Source: Phreatobacter stygius (GTDB lineage Bacteria; Pseudomonadota; Alphaproteobacteria; Rhizobiales; Phreatobacteraceae). Taken from it: DNA of 64,000 nt. The number at the start of each line of letters is the position of its first letter. Position 1 is the stretch's first letter. Of this stretch, positions 8,984 to 16,301 are shown in pieces. Below the pieces are notes generated by a model. It was not told the origin of the DNA. It did not search any database and saw only the letters and a program-made list of their open reading frames with translations. The stretch lies in the NCBI RefSeq assembly GCF_005144885.1, contig NZ_CP039690.1, positions 6,250,873 to 6,314,872 on the forward strand, read 5' to 3'. The position numbers were made by a program, and so were the translations under genes.

Positions 8984-9119
8984 ACGGGACTTCCTCCCCA
9001 GCATCTGTTCAGGACAAGAGCCAGAGGACGGCCGGACCATGCTCTCCCGCGGTGCTGAGCCAAAGGGTGAAACGGTCCCGGACATCCGCGTCGAGGCCGG
9101 TGGCCACCGGCCTCGACGC
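8972..9119 (-). ncRNA. Candidate IS110 bridge RNA (bispecific guide RNA)
   Basis: Read on the transposase strand, the leader folds into three parts. First is a 5' hairpin from the perfect 32-nt palindrome at 9088-9119. Second is a target loop closed by CCGGGACC (9074-9081) and GGTCCGG (9032-9038), containing CGGGAGAG (9042-9049). That segment matches 8 of 8 bases of the hydratase target at 7980-7987. Third is a donor loop closed by CTTGTC (9013-9018) and GGCAAG (8972-8977). It contains ACAGATGCT (9000-9008), matching the element's 3' end with core (7986-7994) 9 of 9, and ATGCAAG (8977-8983), complementary to its 5' end (9154-9160). The left target guide is weak (CCCT only). The ends of the RNA are estimates. 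Confidence 0.78.
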
Positions 9120-9849
9120 ACCTCTCAGCCTGCGCTGAGTCGGTCCCGCAAACATGCAAGGGCCGCAGCTTCATGGCCGGTGCCGATCTCGGCACCATCC
9201 AGGCCGATCCGGACCGTGCTCAGGCAACGATCGGCACGGGAATCGAAGCGTTTCATGACATCGTCCGCTGCATCCGGCGCATGGCGCAGCCGGTCATCGC
9301 CGGGGTGAATGGAGCCGCGGCGGGCGGCGGGCTCGGGCTGGCACTCGCCTGCGACTTTGTCGTTGCCGCCGCCGACGCCAGCTTCGTCCCGGCCTATACG
9401 CGCATTGGCACCTCGCCCGACGGCGGCACGACCTGGTCGGTCGCCCACATTCTCGGCCAGCGCCGCGCGCTCGAATGGATCATGCTCGGCGACCCGATGA
9501 ACGCCGAGGCGGCGCTGGCGGCGGGCCTGATCAACCGCGTCGTACCCGTCGACGGCTTGGCGGCGGAGGTGGATGCGCTCGCCTGCCGAATAGCCGCGGG
9601 CCCGGCCTTCGCTTTCGCCACAGTGAAACGGCTCGTCCACCAGGCTCCGACGGTTTCCTTCGAAATGCAATTGGACGCCGAGCGCGACGGCTTCATCGCG
9701 GCTGCGGCAATGGCCGATTTCCGCGAAGGCATCGCGGCATTTTTCGAGCGGCGTCCGGCCAGATTTGGCAAGTGAGGCGCCGCGCCGCGGCGAGCAGCGG
9801 TCCGTCTTGCCCCATCCATCGACGTCCTGCGGCCTGTCGGAGATGTGCG

Positions 9850-9873
9850 TCAACCAAGCGCTTGCTTGGTTGA
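9850..9873. promoter_or_regulatory. Perfect palindromic operator, probably for the TetR regulator
   Basis: TCAACCAAGC and GCTTGGTTGA form perfect 10-bp arms around the spacer GCTT. The size and symmetry suit a dimeric TetR/AcrR repressor, and a TetR gene lies 1 kb downstream (10851). The site is upstream of the AraC gene at 9938. No T-run follows, so it is not a typical terminator. The link to the TetR protein is inferred. Confidence 0.55.
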
Positions 9874-9937
9874 TTGCCGCACGTTATGGTGTCGCCAAGA
9901 TTAACGGCGCCCAAGCGCGATCGGCAGGAGGAAAATC

Positions 9938-9985
9938 ATGGACATGGACATGGACATGGGCATGGGCATGGACATGGGCATGGAC
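9938..9985 (+). repeat. In-frame hexanucleotide repeat, eight units of ATGGRC
   Basis: Eight consecutive units, three ATGGAC, two ATGGGC, then ATGGAC, ATGGGC and ATGGAC, form the first 48 bases of the AraC gene and encode (Met-Asp/Gly)8. Gain or loss of a unit keeps the frame, so it would change the N terminus and the number of start codons rather than switch the gene off. Confidence 0.95.
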
Positions 9986-10801
9986 GCGCGCAGCCCGCGC
10001 CGGTTCGATCTGACCTCGATCCTCTCGCCCGACAATCTCAGCATGATCGTGACGCCCGAGCGCGTCGTCTATGCCGGATTGATCGGATCGCCGCTGAAGC
10101 GGACGCTCGGGTCGATCGCGATCTATGCCTCGATCGGCGCTCCCTTCCTGATCCGCACGGCGGGCTCCGATTGGCGGACGACCTGTTTCGCCGTGATCCC
10201 GCCCTATCAGGCACATGACCTGGTTTCGACCGACAAGATCGTCTGCAGCCTGCATGTCGAGCCGGAAAGCATCGATAGGACGGCGGCCGCGGAACTGATG
10301 GCGATGGACGGCGATGACCAGGCCGGTGCCGTCACCTGTGCGGCTTTCCGGGCGCTGGTCGATGGCAAGGCGACATGTGCCGCGTCGACCCCCGAAATCG
10401 ACTGTGTCTTCTTCGGCACGAGCCTGCCTGGGCGATCGATGGATCCGCGCATAGCGCGTGCGGTGGCGATGATGCAAAGGGAGGCGCATGACCTGGCCTG
10501 CGCCAAAGGTTATGCACGCCTCGCCGGGGTGTCGCTCTCGCGCTTTGTCCATCTTTTCACCTTGGAGGTCGGCACGTCGTTTCGCCGCTTCCGTGCCTGG
10601 AAGCGGGCCCGCAGTTTCCTTTCGCTGGTTCGCGACAGCGGCAACCTGACCGACATCGCGCTGGAGGCCGGCTACCCGGACTCGACCCATTTCAGCCATT
10701 CGATCCGCAAGATCTACGGCCTGAGGCCCAAGGATATTCTGGCCGGAGGACGGCGCCTCTCGGTCATCCGGCTATCCCGAGCCAAGTCGTCTCATGTGTA
10801 A
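9938..10801 (+). CDS. AraC-family transcriptional regulator with Met-Asp/Met-Gly repeat N terminus
   Basis: The 287-residue protein starts with eight alternating Met-Asp/Met-Gly dipeptides, then a sensor domain of about 170 residues. The C-terminal AraC DNA-binding domain lies around residues 190-270. Its first helix-turn-helix is near YARLAGVSLSRFVHLF and its second near NLTDIALEAGYPDSTHFSH, followed by the usual RKIYGLRPKDIL. AGGAGG lies just ahead of the first ATG at 9938. Several in-frame ATGs follow, so the true start within the repeat is uncertain. It is preceded by a 24-bp palindrome and followed 49 bp later by a TetR gene. It probably controls the neighbouring acid-catabolic genes (inference). 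Confidence 0.85.
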   Translation: MDMDMDMGMGMDMGMDARSPRRFDLTSILSPDNLSMIVTPERVVYAGLIGSPLKRTLGSIAIYASIGAPFLIRTAGSDWRTTCFAVIPPYQAHDLVSTDKIVCSLHVEPESIDRTAAAELMAMDGDDQAGAVTCAAFRALVDGKATCAASTPEIDCVFFGTSLPGRSMDPRIARAVAMMQREAHDLACAKGYARLAGVSLSRFVHLFTLEVGTSFRRFRAWKRARSFLSLVRDSGNLTDIALEAGYPDSTHFSHSIRKIYGLRPKDILAGGRRLSVIRLSRAKSSHV

Positions 10802-10850
10802 TGTCCGAACCGAAATCGACGCGTGAATCAGCGATTGGAGTTGCGGTGTC

Positions 10851-11495
10851 ATGGTGAGCATCGACGATAGCGAGCGTCCTGCCGCACGCCGGGCCCGGCC
10901 GGTCGCGGCACGGCGCGGCGGCAAGGCGAAGGAAACGGCCGGGTCTCGCGAACGCATCCTCGATGTCGCCGCGTCGCTGTTTCGCCGGCGCGGTTACAAG
11001 AGCACCACGGTGCGCGATATCGCCGAAGACGTCGGCATCCTCTCCGGCAGCCTGTTTTATCATTTCCGCTCGAAGGAAGAGATCCTGCTGGAAATCATGC
11101 GGGCCGCCTCCATCTTGAACTGCCGGGAGGCGGCGAGGATCGTCGGCCGGCCGGCCGATCCGATGACCCAGTTGCGCGAGCTGATCGAGCTCGAGATCAC
11201 CTTCACGATCGGCGAACGCAATCGGGATTTTCAGACCGTTCTCTACGATGAATGGCGCGAGGTGCCGGAGACCGCGAAGCCTGAATTCCTCGCTTTCCGC
11301 AGGACATACCGGGATTTCTGGAGACAGGTGCTGAATGCCTGCCACGCCGGCGGGCGGCTGCGCTGCGATCCGCACGCCGCCGAGCTGATCATCCACGCTT
11401 CCATCATCGGGATGATCAGGTGGTATGAACCGGCCGGACCGTTCGGCCTCGACGAGTTCGGCGGCATTCTGGCAAGCCTCGTCGCGGCCGACTGA
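10851..11495 (+). CDS. TetR/AcrR-family transcriptional regulator
   Basis: The 214-residue protein has a basic N-terminal tail. A TetR helix-turn-helix domain follows around residues 28-75: RERILDVAASLFRRRGYKST, then VRDIAEDVGILSGSLFYHF and RSKEEIL. The remaining helical ligand-binding domain is variable, as in regulators such as KstR2 and FadR that sense acyl-CoA esters. It lies between the ligase/importer genes and the convergent AtuA-carboxylase block, which ends 15 bp beyond its stop. It therefore probably represses the acyl-CoA catabolic genes; the palindrome at 9850-9873 is the best operator candidate. The ligand is unknown. Confidence 0.9.
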   Translation: MVSIDDSERPAARRARPVAARRGGKAKETAGSRERILDVAASLFRRRGYKSTTVRDIAEDVGILSGSLFYHFRSKEEILLEIMRAASILNCREAARIVGRPADPMTQLRELIELEITFTIGERNRDFQTVLYDEWREVPETAKPEFLAFRRTYRDFWRQVLNACHAGGRLRCDPHAAELIIHASIIGMIRWYEPAGPFGLDEFGGILASLVAAD

Positions 11496-11510
11496 TGCCA
11501 TGGCTCCGGC

Positions 11511-13316
11511 TCAGCCGGCCGGCTTGGCGATGATCGCTTCGGGAACCTCGATCTCCATGTCGAGCAGCATTTGCGCCATGCCCTTGCCGAGCGGATCCAT
11601 GCGCATGGAAGCCGGACCGCCGCCTTCGAGCGCCTCGTGAAGCAGGAAATTCACGGCATTGATGCCGGGGACAGGGAAACGCTGCACCTGGCCCTTCACC
11701 AGGTGGGAAAAGTAGTCCTTGACCCGCGCCGGCGTGACCTGGTCGAGGATGACCGGCAGGAATTTAGGATCGCGCGCGATCACGCCGATATTGGAGATAT
11801 CGCCTTTGTCGCCGCTGCGGGCATAAGCGAGCCTGACCAGCGGCAATCTCACGACGCCCCCCGGAACCGCGCGCGGTTTCGCGACGGTTTCGGGCTCTCG
11901 CGCCACCGGGCCCGCGTAGCCGCCGTCCAGCGGCACGTCGACCGGCGCGGTTTTGCCGGCAACGGTCAGGCTGATCGCCACCTGGCGTTTCGGCAGCGTG
12001 AAGGCGACCTGCTTGATCAGCGGTGAAGCGCTGGGACGGGCGCCGGCCGGGCCCGTCGTGCCGGGCGCCCAGGACGTGCCGGCGGGGGCAATCTCCCGCC
12101 CGAAGATCTCCAGCGCCTTCCTGTCGCGATGGCTGACCGTGACGCGCATCATGACCTCGCGCGCCTGCGTGGTGCGCGCATGCGGGCCGTAAAGCGTCTC
12201 GCCGCCGATCACCTCGATATTGGTCGCGCCGAAGTCGGCGATGTTGAGAGCGCGGAAGATCGAACGGGTGCGCTCCAGGATTGCCTCGCCGGTGCGCCGC
12301 GCCTTGGCGACGGCATCGACCCCGATGATGATCATCGTGCCGGCGGTCCGATAACCGTCGGCATAGGTGGCGGACACCTTGTAGGAACCGGTTGGCGGCA
12401 GGCCCCTGGTGCCGCTGACCAGCACCTGGTCCTTGGCCGTCCGTTCGATCGTCACGTCGCGGAAATCGCAGACGACGTCCGGCAGCATGTAGGCGGCCGG
12501 ATCGCCGATCTCATAGAGCAATTGTTCGGCGATCACCGCGGGCGTGATCAGCCCGCCGGTGCCGGGCGGCTTGCTGACGGCAAAGCGGCCGTCGGCACGG
12601 CATTCGACGATCGGATAGCCGATATTGGCCCAATCCTCGACCTGGTCCCAATCGGTATGCAGGCCGCCGGTCGCCTGGCAGCCGCACTCGATGATGTGGC
12701 CGGCGAGGCTGCCGGCGGCAAGCAGGTCGTAATCGCCCGTTGTCCAGCCGAACTCGTGGATCAGCGGCCCGAGTGTGGTGGCACTGTCGACGCAGCGCCC
12801 GGTGATCACCACATCGGCCCCTTGGCGCAGGGCCTCGGCGATCGGAAATGCGCCGAGATAGGCATTGGCGCTGAGGATCTTGTCGGGCAGCGGGCCGCCG
12901 GAAAACATGTCACGCTGGCCGGCGGCGCGCAGTTCCGGCAGCAGCGGGCTGATGTCGTCGCCTTCGACGACGGCAATGACGAGCTTGACGTCGAGTTCGG
13001 CGGCCAGCGCCGCGAGCGCCGCGGCGCATCCCCTGGGATTGATGCCGCCGGCATTGCTGACGACCTTGATGCCCTTGGCGACAATGTCTCTGAGGCTGCC
13101 GCGCATGGCGATGTCGACGAAGTCGGTGGCATAACCAAGCTCGGGCTGCTTGGCCCGCATCGCCGCGAGGATCGCCATTGTCGTCTCGGCGAGATAGTCG
13201 AAGACGAGGTAGTCGATCTCGCCCTTGCCGACGAGCTGCGGCGTGCCGACGGAGCTGTCGCCCCAGAACCCGGAAGCGCCGCCGATACGGATGGTCTTGC
13301 CTGTCGTTGCGGTCAT
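11511..13316 (-). CDS. AtuA-family (DUF1446) protein, acyclic terpene utilization-like
   Basis: The 601-residue protein has the AtuA core from the N terminus: IRIGGASGFWGDSS, then VFDYLAETTMAIL, VSNAGGINPRGCA and VITGRCVDSATTLGPLIHEF. A smaller C-terminal domain (about residues 490-595) begins VRLPLVRLAYARSGDKGDIS, the AtuA-associated ferredoxin-like fold. Here the two are one polypeptide. In Pseudomonas, AtuA is needed for growth on citronellol and geraniol, but its reaction is not established. ATG 13314-13316 follows GAAGGG; the open frame extends upstream to 13631 but overlaps the hydratase gene. It is the last gene of the run carboxylase beta, alpha, hydratase, AtuA. Confidence 0.88.
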   Translation of the reverse strand: MTATTGKTIRIGGASGFWGDSSVGTPQLVGKGEIDYLVFDYLAETTMAILAAMRAKQPELGYATDFVDIAMRGSLRDIVAKGIKVVSNAGGINPRGCAAALAALAAELDVKLVIAVVEGDDISPLLPELRAAGQRDMFSGGPLPDKILSANAYLGAFPIAEALRQGADVVITGRCVDSATTLGPLIHEFGWTTGDYDLLAAGSLAGHIIECGCQATGGLHTDWDQVEDWANIGYPIVECRADGRFAVSKPPGTGGLITPAVIAEQLLYEIGDPAAYMLPDVVCDFRDVTIERTAKDQVLVSGTRGLPPTGSYKVSATYADGYRTAGTMIIIGVDAVAKARRTGEAILERTRSIFRALNIADFGATNIEVIGGETLYGPHARTTQAREVMMRVTVSHRDRKALEIFGREIAPAGTSWAPGTTGPAGARPSASPLIKQVAFTLPKRQVAISLTVAGKTAPVDVPLDGGYAGPVAREPETVAKPRAVPGGVVRLPLVRLAYARSGDKGDISNIGVIARDPKFLPVILDQVTPARVKDYFSHLVKGQVQRFPVPGINAVNFLLHEALEGGGPASMRMDPLGKGMAQMLLDMEIEVPEAIIAKPAG

Positions 13317-13327
13317 TGGCGCACCCT

Positions 13328-14107
13328 TCAGCGACCGGTCCAGACCGGTTTGCGTTTCTCGTTGAAGGCCGCGAGGCCTTCCTGCGCATCCTCGGTCTGC
13401 GCGAGAATGGCGAGCTGGCCTTCGGTGAAGGCGATGCTTTGCTCGAAGCTCATGGAAGCCAGCGCGCGCATCGCATATTTGCCGCGCCGGATGGCGGTCG
13501 GCGACTTGCCGGCGACGCGGCGCACCAGCCAGTCGGTCTTGGCATCCAGTTCCCCGGCCGGAACGACGTAATTGACCAGGCCCGCGGCGAGCGCCGTGTT
13601 GGCGTCGAACGGCTCGCCCGTGAGGCACCATTCCCTGAGGATGCGCGGATGCACCAGGGTCTGCAGCAGGCTCAATATCTGCATCGGGAAGACGCCGATC
13701 TTGACCTCCGGCAGGCCGAACTGGGCGGTATCGACGCTCACCGCCATGTCGGCCATGCCGAGCAAGCCGGTTCCGCCCGCCATGCAGGCGCCATTGATGC
13801 GGGCGATCACCGGCAGGTTGGCGTTCCAGCCGAGCCGCAGAAGATCGGCATAGGGCGCGGTCGGGCTGGCGTGGTCGAAGACGAAACCCTTTCCGGGCTG
13901 CAGATCGCCGCCGGCGCAGAACGCCTGGTCGCCGGCACCGGTGATCACGATGACCCGCACCTCGGGGTCGGCATGGGCAAGGCGATAGCCTTCCGCGACA
14001 CCGTCGATGATGCCACGGTCGATCGCATTGCGCTTGTCCGGTCGATTGAGCGTGATCCAGAAGGCGGCGTCACGCTTTTCATGCAGGACTGGGGCAGGGG
14101 TGTTCAT
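13328..14107 (-). CDS. Enoyl-CoA hydratase/isomerase family protein
   Basis: The 259-residue crotonase-fold protein has ITLNRPDKRNAI near residue 18. The first oxyanion segment is VIVITGAGDQAFCAGGDLQ, quoted in part as AFCAGGDL near residue 68. The second is ARINGACMAGGTGLLGMADM near residue 115. FGLPEVKIGVFPMQILSLL provides the usual Glu position. It lies 11 bp upstream of the AtuA gene and 22 bp downstream of the carboxylase alpha gene, so it is almost certainly co-transcribed. In Atu and Liu pathways a hydratase (AtuE or LiuC) follows the carboxylase, which is the most likely role here. The substrate is inferred. Confidence 0.9.
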   Translation of the reverse strand: MNTPAPVLHEKRDAAFWITLNRPDKRNAIDRGIIDGVAEGYRLAHADPEVRVIVITGAGDQAFCAGGDLQPGKGFVFDHASPTAPYADLLRLGWNANLPVIARINGACMAGGTGLLGMADMAVSVDTAQFGLPEVKIGVFPMQILSLLQTLVHPRILREWCLTGEPFDANTALAAGLVNYVVPAGELDAKTDWLVRRVAGKSPTAIRRGKYAMRALASMSFEQSIAFTEGQLAILAQTEDAQEGLAAFNEKRKPVWTGR

Positions 14108-14129
14108 CTCGACTTCCCGCTTCTTGGTT

Positions 14130-16106
14130 TCATTTTACGGCATCGGCGGCCACCGCCGCGTCGGCCGGCTCGACCTCGGCAACCAGTCGTCCGATCGAGA
14201 CCTGATCCCCGAGTTCGGCCAGGATGGCTGCCACCCGCCCGGTGATCGGCGCGGTATGGACGTGCTCCATCTTCATTGCCTCGAGCGTGATGATCGGCTG
14301 GCCAGCCTGGACCAGGTCGCCGACCGCTGCTTGCACCGCCATGACGCGGCCATTCATCAAGGCCTTGATCTTGCCGTCGCGGGCTCGGCCGTCATGCGCC
14401 GCAGCGGCGGCATGGGTGAGATCGTCGATGCGGAAGGCTGCGCCCCGATACCCGACAAGCAGCAGCAGACCATCGCGGACATAGGCTGCCGTCTCGATGA
14501 CGCCGTCGATTTCAAACCGCACCGTAGCGCCATCCAGGGCGAGAATATGGACCGCGTGGCGATGCTCGCCGATGGCGACCTGGAAGGTGTTTCCGGCCTC
14601 GAGGGACACGTTGGCGATGGCGGGCTGGCCGTCCATTTCGAAGCGGAAGGCCACCGGCAGCCGGTGCGCGAGTTCGGACATGCCGTGCCCGGTTGCGGTC
14701 GCGTAGAGCAGGACGCCGGCAAGCGACAGGCTGCGCTCGCCATGGGTGACCGCGCCGGTCAGGTCCTCGCCATGATCGCCGACAAAACCCGTCGTCGCTC
14801 CGCCTTCCGCGAAGACTCGGTGCTCCAGGCAGTTGATCAGGAACTTCTGGCTGGTATGGAGGCCGAGCGCGACCATGTCTTCCAGGCCGCCAACCAGCTT
14901 GCGGCGCGCTTCCTCGCGGGTTTCGCCGAAACTGATCACCTTGGCGATCATCGAGTCGTAATAGGGCGAGATCTCGCCGCCGGATTCCAGCGCATGCTCG
15001 ACGCGCAACGCCGGCGGTGCGCGCCACAAGGCGATCCGCCCGCTCTGCGGCACGAAACCTTGCGTGGTGTTCTCGGCACAGAGCCTGGCTTCGATCGCAT
15101 GCCCGCGGAAGGTGATGTCGGCCTGGGTCACCGGCAATGCCTCGCCGCCGGCGACCCGCAATTGCAGCTCGACCAGATCGAGCCCGGTGATCGCTTCGGT
15201 GACCGGGTGTTCGACCTGCAGCCGGGTATTCATTTCCATGAAGTAGAAGCGGCCTTGGCTGTCGAGCAGGAATTCCAGCGTGCCGGCGCCCTCATAGTCG
15301 ATCGCCTTGGCGGCGGCGACGGCGGCCGCACCCATCTGCGCCCGCAAGTCGGGCGAAACCGCCGGCGATGGCGCCTCCTCGATAACCTTCTGGTGGCGGC
15401 GCTGGATCGAGCAGTCGCGTTCGCCGAGATGGATGGCATGGCCATGGCGGTCGGCGAAGATCTGGATTTCGATATGGCGGGGATCGACAACCGCCTTTTC
15501 GAGGATGACCTCGGGATTGCCGAAGGCGCCTTGCGCCTCCGATTGGGCGCTGGCCAATGCGCCGTCGAATTGCCCTGAAGTCTCGACCAGGCGCATGCCG
15601 CGCCCGCCGCCGCCGGCCGAGGCCTTGATCATCACCGGAAAACCGATCTTTGCCGCCTCCGCCTTCAGGGTTGCGGGTGACTGGTCCTCGCCTTGATAGC
15701 CGGGGATGCAGGGCACACCGGCAGCCAGCATCAGCCGCTTGGCGCCGGCCTTGTTGCCCATGGCGACGATGGCTTCCGGCGACGGGCCGATGAAGATCAG
15801 TCCGGCGTCACGACAGGCTGCCGCAAAGGCGGCATTTTCGGCGAGAAAGCCGTAGCCCGGATGCACCGCATCGGCACCGCTGCGCCTGGCCGCGGCGATG
15901 ATGTTTTCGATGTTGAGATAGGATTGCCCCGGAAGCGAGCCGCCGATCGCCACGGCCTGGTCGGCGCCGCGCACATGCAGCCCGTCGCGATCGGCCTCGG
16001 AGAACACGGCGACGGTGCGAAAGCCCATGGCCTTGGCGGTGCGCATGACGCGCAGCGCGATCTCACCGCGGTTGGCGATCAATATCTTGCGAAAAGGGGT
16101 CAGCAT
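14130..16106 (-). CDS. Biotin-dependent acyl-CoA carboxylase alpha subunit (biotin carboxylase + BCCP)
   Basis: The 658-residue protein is the ATP-dependent half of a propionyl/methylcrotonyl/geranyl-CoA carboxylase type enzyme. It has the biotin carboxylase N-terminal domain (KILIANRGEIALRVMR), ATP-grasp domain (KASAGGGGRGMRLV, then FYFMEMNTRLQVEHPVTE) and biotin carboxylase C domain to about residue 450. A linker and a biotinyl domain follow, with AMKMEHVHTA, whose Lys (near residue 620) carries biotin. ATG 16104-16106 is chosen; a TTG two codons earlier is possible. It is downstream of the matching beta subunit (195 bp gap) and ahead of the hydratase. The acyl-CoA is not certain: AtuF-like is favoured by AtuA nearby. 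Confidence 0.9.
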   Translation of the reverse strand: MLTPFRKILIANRGEIALRVMRTAKAMGFRTVAVFSEADRDGLHVRGADQAVAIGGSLPGQSYLNIENIIAAARRSGADAVHPGYGFLAENAAFAAACRDAGLIFIGPSPEAIVAMGNKAGAKRLMLAAGVPCIPGYQGEDQSPATLKAEAAKIGFPVMIKASAGGGGRGMRLVETSGQFDGALASAQSEAQGAFGNPEVILEKAVVDPRHIEIQIFADRHGHAIHLGERDCSIQRRHQKVIEEAPSPAVSPDLRAQMGAAAVAAAKAIDYEGAGTLEFLLDSQGRFYFMEMNTRLQVEHPVTEAITGLDLVELQLRVAGGEALPVTQADITFRGHAIEARLCAENTTQGFVPQSGRIALWRAPPALRVEHALESGGEISPYYDSMIAKVISFGETREEARRKLVGGLEDMVALGLHTSQKFLINCLEHRVFAEGGATTGFVGDHGEDLTGAVTHGERSLSLAGVLLYATATGHGMSELAHRLPVAFRFEMDGQPAIANVSLEAGNTFQVAIGEHRHAVHILALDGATVRFEIDGVIETAAYVRDGLLLLVGYRGAAFRIDDLTHAAAAAHDGRARDGKIKALMNGRVMAVQAAVGDLVQAGQPIITLEAMKMEHVHTAPITGRVAAILAELGDQVSIGRLVAEVEPADAAVAADAVK

Positions 16107-16301
16107 GATCAACCGAGACCTCGTCAGGCGTGCCGGGCAAAGGTGCCCATCTGTTTCGGGGTGACCTGCATCGAAGTCGCCATGCCGGCCGCCCGGATCT
16201 GCGATGAACGCGGCTGGAAAGGCCGACGGGCGACGTTATGAAATCGCGTCTCGCAGGTCTTGCGCATAGTGGTCGAAGGGCCGCGCCGCCCGCCGCCTGA
16301 C

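Larger units (their letters stand above)
7988..9160 (-). mobile_element. IS110-group insertion sequence, 1,173 bp, intact
   Basis: The element lies between two AG dinucleotides on the plus strand (7986-7987 and 9159-9160), which read CT on the strand of its transposase. Removing 7988-9160 restores the enoyl-CoA hydratase frame, which fixes the borders to within the 2-bp core. There are no long terminal inverted repeats and no ordinary target duplication, as expected for IS110. The end downstream of the transposase is only 15 bp; the end upstream is 177 bp and carries the candidate bridge RNA. A long leader upstream of the gene points to the IS110 rather than the IS1111 subgroup. The element looks complete and potentially active. 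Confidence 0.92.
7814..9775 (+). pseudogene. Enoyl-CoA hydratase/isomerase gene interrupted by an IS110 element
   Basis: The 5' exon-like part is 7814-7987 (58 codons, ending AVTLTGE) and the 3' part is 9161-9775 (beginning GRSFMAGADLGTI). Joined, they give an unbroken 262-residue crotonase-fold protein of normal family length. It has the oxyanion-hole loops at SFMAGADL and NGAAAGGGLGLALACDF. GTSPDGGTTW follows, and the acidic catalytic positions appear altered, so isomerase or other crotonase chemistry is possible. The AAGGAG site at 7801 supports the start. The insertion truncates the product after residue 58, so the gene is presumably inactive unless the element excises precisely. A second hydratase (13328-14107) might compensate. 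Confidence 0.93.

Noticed and set aside
9173..9775. A short stand-alone enoyl-CoA hydratase gene
   Set aside because: It is the 3' part of the interrupted gene: it starts at an internal Met within the oxyanion loop and joins the 5' part exactly once the IS is removed.
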